Assembly: GCF_009176725.1 (NCBI RefSeq)
Contig: NZ_AP020337.1
Span: forward strand, 62,001 to 126,000
Reading direction: 5' to 3'
Length of the DNA: 64,000 nt
DNA from: Pseudomonas sp. KUIN-1
GTDB lineage: Bacteria > Pseudomonadota > Gammaproteobacteria > Pseudomonadales > Pseudomonadaceae
The notes under the pieces were generated by a model that saw only the letters and a list, made by a program, of their open reading frames with translations, had not been told where the DNA came from and did not search any database. The stretch's first letter is position 1. Every line of letters begins with the position of its first letter. Of the stretch, positions 59,791 through 64,000 are shown piece after piece. The position numbers were made by a program, and so were the translations under genes.

Positions 59791-62427
59791 TCAAAAACGA
59801 AATCTTTTCGCATTAGTACACACTCGCTGTACCAATGCTTCCGCTTGCAAGGGGTTGCCAAGATTCTTAGCGCGGCCTCGAAGTACTCTTAGGAGGTGTG
59901 CATATTCCTGGCGTAAACCTGTTGCAAATATACCGGGATCATCAGAGCCCATTACTATCGCGACAGAGCTTTCCGTCGAATGTTTACCCAACCCCAGCCA
60001 ATTAACTGCATGATGCTCGTTGTAGCCCTCATGAATACTGATTCGTACGTTACTAGTGGGAAGAGTCTCAATGGCTATAGTGCAGTCGGCGAGACGTTTG
60101 AGGACTGCCTGCTGCAAGCCTCGTAATACCTTGGGGCTTAGAACATCATCCTTCCTGAACACTACGATTTCTTCTTGGCACCGCTGCAGCTGCTTCATTG
60201 TTGCGCCTACGCCATGCCTTAGCAAAAACTGGGCATGAGCTTCTGGATGCCGATCACGAGCTTCTGCATAACGCATCGCTTCAGCTCGACGGTTCGGGTC
60301 TACGTCACTGCTGCCTGTATCCCTTACCAGAGGATCTAAAGCGCGTAGTTTCCAAGCCGTGGCTAGAACATCTGGAGTGAGAGTCGGGTTTTGCCAGATC
60401 CTCATAGTCAGCGAACGGATCTCGGCTTCAATCTTAGTTATGCTGTCTATGGGAATCCCTGCATTGACCAAGGTATCCCAAGCGAATACAAGATCATCAA
60501 GGCGCTCTTCCAGTGGCAAAACCACGTAACCCTGCACTGAATCCCACCACTTTTTAGGGCTAATACCCGCGGCGGTACCATGACCAATCCGGCATCCTGC
60601 ATCTAGGCCGAGATACATCACCGCCTCGCTAATAGCACGCAAGCCAGACGCTAAATGCGAAAAATCCTCTCCTACGTGATATGTGAATCGGCGAACGCCA
60701 GCGGTACGCATCCGCCGAAAAACGGGGGCGAACACTTCGGGCCCAGCATGTCTCTCATTGCTAGCAGCATCAATTCCACGAATTAGCCTTTCTAGGCCTT
60801 GTGTGCGTTGGAGTAATGTTATCAGCGCCCGTGCACTATGGTCGGTCTCACAGCGTAGTCGAACATCGCGGCAAAAAGGACGCACACGACTGTTTGAAAA
60901 AAAAGAGTCTCGCTCACTGTAAGTGGTCTGCTTAATGAAGTGAGGTACCAGCCCTAGCCGTAAGCGTCGGATTGACTTAGGAACGTTAGATCGACCCCTT
61001 TCAAGCTCCCGTACCCTCTCTAGCAGTTCAGACAAAGAGCTGTATTTCGAAGAGCATTGTTCGGACGATATTTGACTACCTTCATCTTCACTCAGGAATT
61101 TTAAATAGCCGCGTAAAATATTTCCTATTAGCGCTGCTGTCTTGTCTGGATGATTTTTAGGGGCGAAGCGGCCTTCTAGAAAATCCACGACTTGCTGATG
61201 GCCGCGCTCAATCTGTCGGAAGCGTTCAGCATAATCCTGTTCTGTAACTTCCCGCAATTCATTAAGAGTTATATATTGAAACTGATCAAAACCTTTATGC
61301 TGGGCCTGTTGCACCAACAGCCTGCAAAACTGAGATCGGATTAGCGCATAATGCCAGAATGCATAACCATGACGTTCTGACAAAATGCGATTATTGAAGC
61401 TAGTTAGTAATGTGACCAGTTGCCAAGCCTCGGTCACAACTGTTCCCAAGCGTAGAGCAGAGTGTGGCAAGCACATCTGCCGCGCCTTGCTGAGGTGGCA
61501 TTGCGCTGATGTAACTCTTTCCCTTTTGCCTGGCATCGCCGCACCCTCAACAGCGCAGCGTAATAGCATAGCCTTGAGCACCGCAGCATTTTCAACACGC
61601 AGCATCAATTTGGTCGGTTGAAGTTGTGAATCTTCTTGCCGCAATAGACGATCAACGCCATTGCCTACAGCCACATGCAGACCAAATTCACGCTTGAGCG
61701 TTTTGTAAGTAAGTGCCCCTACTACCTTCTGCGGACTGATCAGAGCATCTCCCCATACCTTTTCCGCCTCAGTAGTGCCATTTAGATGCATGTGAATTTC
61801 ATCTAATCCCTGAGTCCTGCATAGATGGTCGAGAAACGGGTCGTCATCAACTGGCAAGGTTGAATCGCTAAGCCAACGCTGAAAACGAAAGATCGCGCAC
61901 TCTCGTTCCTGATAGTCGATCGGACAATGACCAGACCATTTCAGCTGGTTAGCGATCCAGGCTGAAGTTACCAGTAAAGGCGGCACAACAAGAATAAGGG
62001 CTTGCCAAGGCTCCAACAGACGCGTGCGAACACGGATGGAGCCATCGCTTCCTTCGCACAGAAATGTCTCTGCTAGCCGATGAAGCAAAGATGGTAATTG
62101 AACGTGAGCTCCATCCAACGAAAGCTCCCGGACAGTCCTTAACAGTCGCTTTTCTAGTATGTCATCCGTCACCAGAGGATTCAGGCGGCTCATCTGCATG
62201 AAGCGGCCCTGATTGAAACTTTTTAGCCAATCCTCGGCCTGTACCTTTGTTAGTCCGTCTTCGTAAAAACAAGCGACATCAGTATCGCGGCTATCACGGA
62301 CAATATCCTCCGCTGAACGTAATAAATCGACGTTGAGAAATACAGACTTTGCATACGTAACCATTTCCAAAGCCTGGAAGAGTTCTGACTCAGTAGAGCG
62401 ATAAACGCTAGAATTACTTAGCTGCAT
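59791..62427 (-). CDS. rdrB: RdrB-like large adenosine deaminase (RADAR effector)
   Basis: 878 residues. Adenosine-deaminase fold motifs in order: zinc-binding DEIHMHLNGTTE (His212, His214), RGIDAASNE, YHVGEDFSHL (His/Glu near 584-587), DAGCRIGHGTA (613-617), IETLPTSNVRISIHEGYN (near 787-800) and AIVMGSDDPGIF (828-831). Every metal and catalytic position is therefore present. At nearly 880 residues it is far longer than housekeeping Ada (about 340), with large N-terminal and inserted regions, as in RADAR RdrB. ATG 62427 is preferred to TTG 62439. It overlaps the upstream gene's stop by 14 bases, indicating coupling. In RADAR, RdrA and RdrB form a complex that deaminates adenosine nucleotides in infected cells. 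Confidence 0.83.
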   Translation of the reverse strand: MQLSNSSVYRSTESELFQALEMVTYAKSVFLNVDLLRSAEDIVRDSRDTDVACFYEDGLTKVQAEDWLKSFNQGRFMQMSRLNPLVTDDILEKRLLRTVRELSLDGAHVQLPSLLHRLAETFLCEGSDGSIRVRTRLLEPWQALILVVPPLLVTSAWIANQLKWSGHCPIDYQERECAIFRFQRWLSDSTLPVDDDPFLDHLCRTQGLDEIHMHLNGTTEAEKVWGDALISPQKVVGALTYKTLKREFGLHVAVGNGVDRLLRQEDSQLQPTKLMLRVENAAVLKAMLLRCAVEGAAMPGKRERVTSAQCHLSKARQMCLPHSALRLGTVVTEAWQLVTLLTSFNNRILSERHGYAFWHYALIRSQFCRLLVQQAQHKGFDQFQYITLNELREVTEQDYAERFRQIERGHQQVVDFLEGRFAPKNHPDKTAALIGNILRGYLKFLSEDEGSQISSEQCSSKYSSLSELLERVRELERGRSNVPKSIRRLRLGLVPHFIKQTTYSERDSFFSNSRVRPFCRDVRLRCETDHSARALITLLQRTQGLERLIRGIDAASNERHAGPEVFAPVFRRMRTAGVRRFTYHVGEDFSHLASGLRAISEAVMYLGLDAGCRIGHGTAAGISPKKWWDSVQGYVVLPLEERLDDLVFAWDTLVNAGIPIDSITKIEAEIRSLTMRIWQNPTLTPDVLATAWKLRALDPLVRDTGSSDVDPNRRAEAMRYAEARDRHPEAHAQFLLRHGVGATMKQLQRCQEEIVVFRKDDVLSPKVLRGLQQAVLKRLADCTIAIETLPTSNVRISIHEGYNEHHAVNWLGLGKHSTESSVAIVMGSDDPGIFATGLRQEYAHLLRVLRGRAKNLGNPLQAEALVQRVCTNAKRFRF

Positions 62428-64000
62428 AACGCGGCACAACGTTCAGCAGTTCATAGAAGCTCACGATCTCAATATTGTAAGAATTACCGCGGGTAGGTCC
62501 GATTAAGACTTCTATAGTTTCATTTTTAAGTCCGGTGAGATAGGGGTGTGGAATGTAACCATTCACCCCCATTCGTTTTAGTGCTTTGCCTGCGACATCA
62601 AAAAGCTTATGCTTACAACCTAATCCTACGGGGTCTAAAAAAATCCATATAAGCGGACAGGATAGTAATACGGCAGCTAGCACTGGCATATCCTCATCAG
62701 AGAATCTTCTTAAAAGATCTACAAAAGCTTGATCAGAAGTTTTTGAGGTTTCCTTCCTCCCCTGAACCGATGAGGAAGTCGCTAAAATACCATGTAGTAT
62801 GCAAATTATCTGTCTATGTAAAATCTCGCCACTCCGCCACTTAGTCGTTACTTTCTCGTCCAAGCTAAGTAAGTCGTCATGAAGCCGCAAAGCGATTCGG
62901 CCTAATAGGGCGGGGGACATTTTCAGTTCAAGACCTCGTGCATAAACATGCCAATCTCTCATGCTTGATTTGAAAATTTCGTAAGAGTTTTGATTTTTAG
63001 GATCGGGCTCATCACCATACTCGTCTAGATCGTCATCATCATCCGTATCGTTGTCAGATGTGATAGAGGCTTTTTCAATGTCTTCAAATGGTAGGATTAC
63101 GTCAAACTGACCAAATGCGTCCAGCTCTTCAATATAATCAGCGGTTAAGAGATCTGCTATAACACCCAGCAAGGAAAGCGCCGAGATGGACCGCATTACT
63201 TCGCCGCGCTCATTAAAACGCTTACTAACCGGAAGTCTGAGCACCTCTCCAAATCTTCCACAGCGGACTTCTATCAAGTCATCAATGAAGAGCCAACCAG
63301 TTCCATTACGTACCTGCAAATCTTGAGCATTAGACCCAAATGATTTTAGCCACCTTTTAGAGTGTTCAGATAGGGCCTTCGAATCTATTACATTTTTTAC
63401 ATGTGGCTTACCTTCGCTCACGCAATACCAGGTATGCAGCATAGATTTGGAGTCAACCCGATTGGCTAGCCCTACAGAACCGAACGACGACCCTCTCAAC
63501 TTGTTGGCCCTTTCATTGCTCCGATCAACAGCTCCCAATCGTGCCGCCAATTCTGATGCGGTTACGGTAGATTGACTCCAGAGAAAACGAAAAAGTGAAT
63601 TCCTTACTCCTGTGTCCAGTAACACGGGCCGCCGCATCATTGCCAGCGGCAAGGCTAGACCTAAGAGTGCTTTCAGAGCATTACCCACATGCCCTCTAAG
63701 CTTCTGGGCCAGCGACAATGCTAAGCAATGTACGACAATCGCTCGACTTACATCAGAGGAAACACCAAATCTTACGAGGTCAGGTGCATCCTTTTGCTTG
63801 CTCATCCATTCAAGGACTATTCGTAAAGAGCTATCTAAATCTCCCTTAGAAATTAGGTCGGCCGGAATTCCTTGAGCGTGTAAGCGAGTCGAAAATGCAG
63901 TGAATATCGCGCTGTATCTTCTTTCATTTTTAGCGTCAAGCGCCCGCATATAGCCGATAACAAGCCGCAGTGGCTCCATTGCGACAATGTTGAAGAAGGG
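62414..64000 (-). CDS. rdrA: RdrA candidate, C-terminal part (5' end outside window)
   Basis: The last 528 codons are seen; the frame is open to the window edge (PFFNIVAMEPLRLVIG), so the gene starts beyond 64000. No Walker motif is in the visible part; RADAR RdrA is an AAA+ ATPase of about 900 residues with the ATPase at the N-terminus, so its absence here is expected. Visible features are helical segments and a very acidic linker (DNDTDDDDDLDEYGDEPD). I do not recognise a specific domain. The call rests on the downstream overlapping adenosine deaminase gene, in the order rdrA-rdrB, and on size. AT-rich like its neighbours. Confidence 0.6.
   Translation of the reverse strand, partial: PFFNIVAMEPLRLVIGYMRALDAKNERRYSAIFTAFSTRLHAQGIPADLISKGDLDSSLRIVLEWMSKQKDAPDLVRFGVSSDVSRAIVVHCLALSLAQKLRGHVGNALKALLGLALPLAMMRRPVLLDTGVRNSLFRFLWSQSTVTASELAARLGAVDRSNERANKLRGSSFGSVGLANRVDSKSMLHTWYCVSEGKPHVKNVIDSKALSEHSKRWLKSFGSNAQDLQVRNGTGWLFIDDLIEVRCGRFGEVLRLPVSKRFNERGEVMRSISALSLLGVIADLLTADYIEELDAFGQFDVILPFEDIEKASITSDNDTDDDDDLDEYGDEPDPKNQNSYEIFKSSMRDWHVYARGLELKMSPALLGRIALRLHDDLLSLDEKVTTKWRSGEILHRQIICILHGILATSSSVQGRKETSKTSDQAFVDLLRRFSDEDMPVLAAVLLSCPLIWIFLDPVGLGCKHKLFDVAGKALKRMGVNGYIPHPYLTGLKNETIEVLIGPTRGNSYNIEIVSFYELLNVVPRYAAK

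Noticed and set aside
59791..62427. Housekeeping adenosine deaminase
   Set aside because: Motifs match the fold but the protein is over twice the usual length, with inserts, and is coupled to an upstream gene inside an accessory island.

Overview
The window looks like a chromosomal segment of a fluorescent Pseudomonas, most likely the P. syringae group. Gene order from algP through the FKBP isomerase, algQ, dsbH/dsbB, hemYXDC, algR, algZ to argH is the order known from P. aeruginosa, and so are the rep/xpt block and the cysAWT-sbp-oscA-GGDEF/EAL-desA block. Most of the first 51 kb is GC-rich housekeeping and regulatory DNA, interrupted by large intergenic arrays of hairpin-forming repeats.

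Layout. 1-11.1 kb: AlgP, a periplasmic FKBP isomerase, AlgQ/Rsd, DsbB-type oxidase, the overlapping hemC-hemD-hemX-hemY operon, the AlgZ/AlgR sensor-regulator pair and ArgH. 11.1-12.0 kb: six ~146-bp hairpin repeats. 12-24.5 kb: a SpmA/SpmB-like membrane protein, a DUF5924/DUF2914-type membrane protein, an M16 peptidase, a Na/Pi cotransporter-PhoU fusion, a chemoreceptor, a LysR regulator, a MATE pump and a GGDEF-EAL enzyme. 24.7-27.3 kb: rep helicase and xpt, then five ~114-bp repeats. 28-32.6 kb: a sulfide/persulfide oxidation cluster, with a FisR-like sigma54 activator divergent from persulfide dioxygenase, SQR and a TauE/SafE exporter. 32.6-34.0 kb: an intact IS3-family element sitting inside a repeat. 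34.3-38.4 kb: sulfate uptake (cysA, cysW, cysT, sbp) plus the small oscA. 38.6-43 kb: PAS-GGDEF-EAL, DesA desaturase and PAS-GGDEF. 43-44.7 kb: a striking tandem array of 15 REPIN units with a 108-bp period. 44.7-51.4 kb: a degenerate-receiver/HDOD protein, gabT, gabD, a LysE-type exporter and an FAD monooxygenase.

At tRNA-Arg(CCG) (51577-51653) the character changes. What follows is visibly AT-richer and contains IS debris and defence genes, the signature of a tRNA-anchored accessory island. The first module (52.2-57.9 kb) is a MORC/MutL-like GHKL ATPase fused to a PD-(D/E)XK-like nuclease, overlapping a cytosine-C5 DNA methyltransferase with a zinc-ribbon insert. A second GHKL ATPase-nuclease faces them. 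After a decayed IS3-family copy comes a second module on the minus strand (59.8-64.0 kb and beyond). It has a large protein with every adenosine-deaminase signature motif (RdrB-like) preceded by the C-terminal part of an overlapping upstream gene (RdrA candidate). This is the arrangement of the RADAR anti-phage system, cut by the window end.

The paired GHKL-nuclease/methyltransferase locus is the best candidate for a poorly characterised system. The broad class (MORC-type ATPases in restriction-modification contexts) has been predicted before, but this two-ATPase convergent architecture deserves attention.
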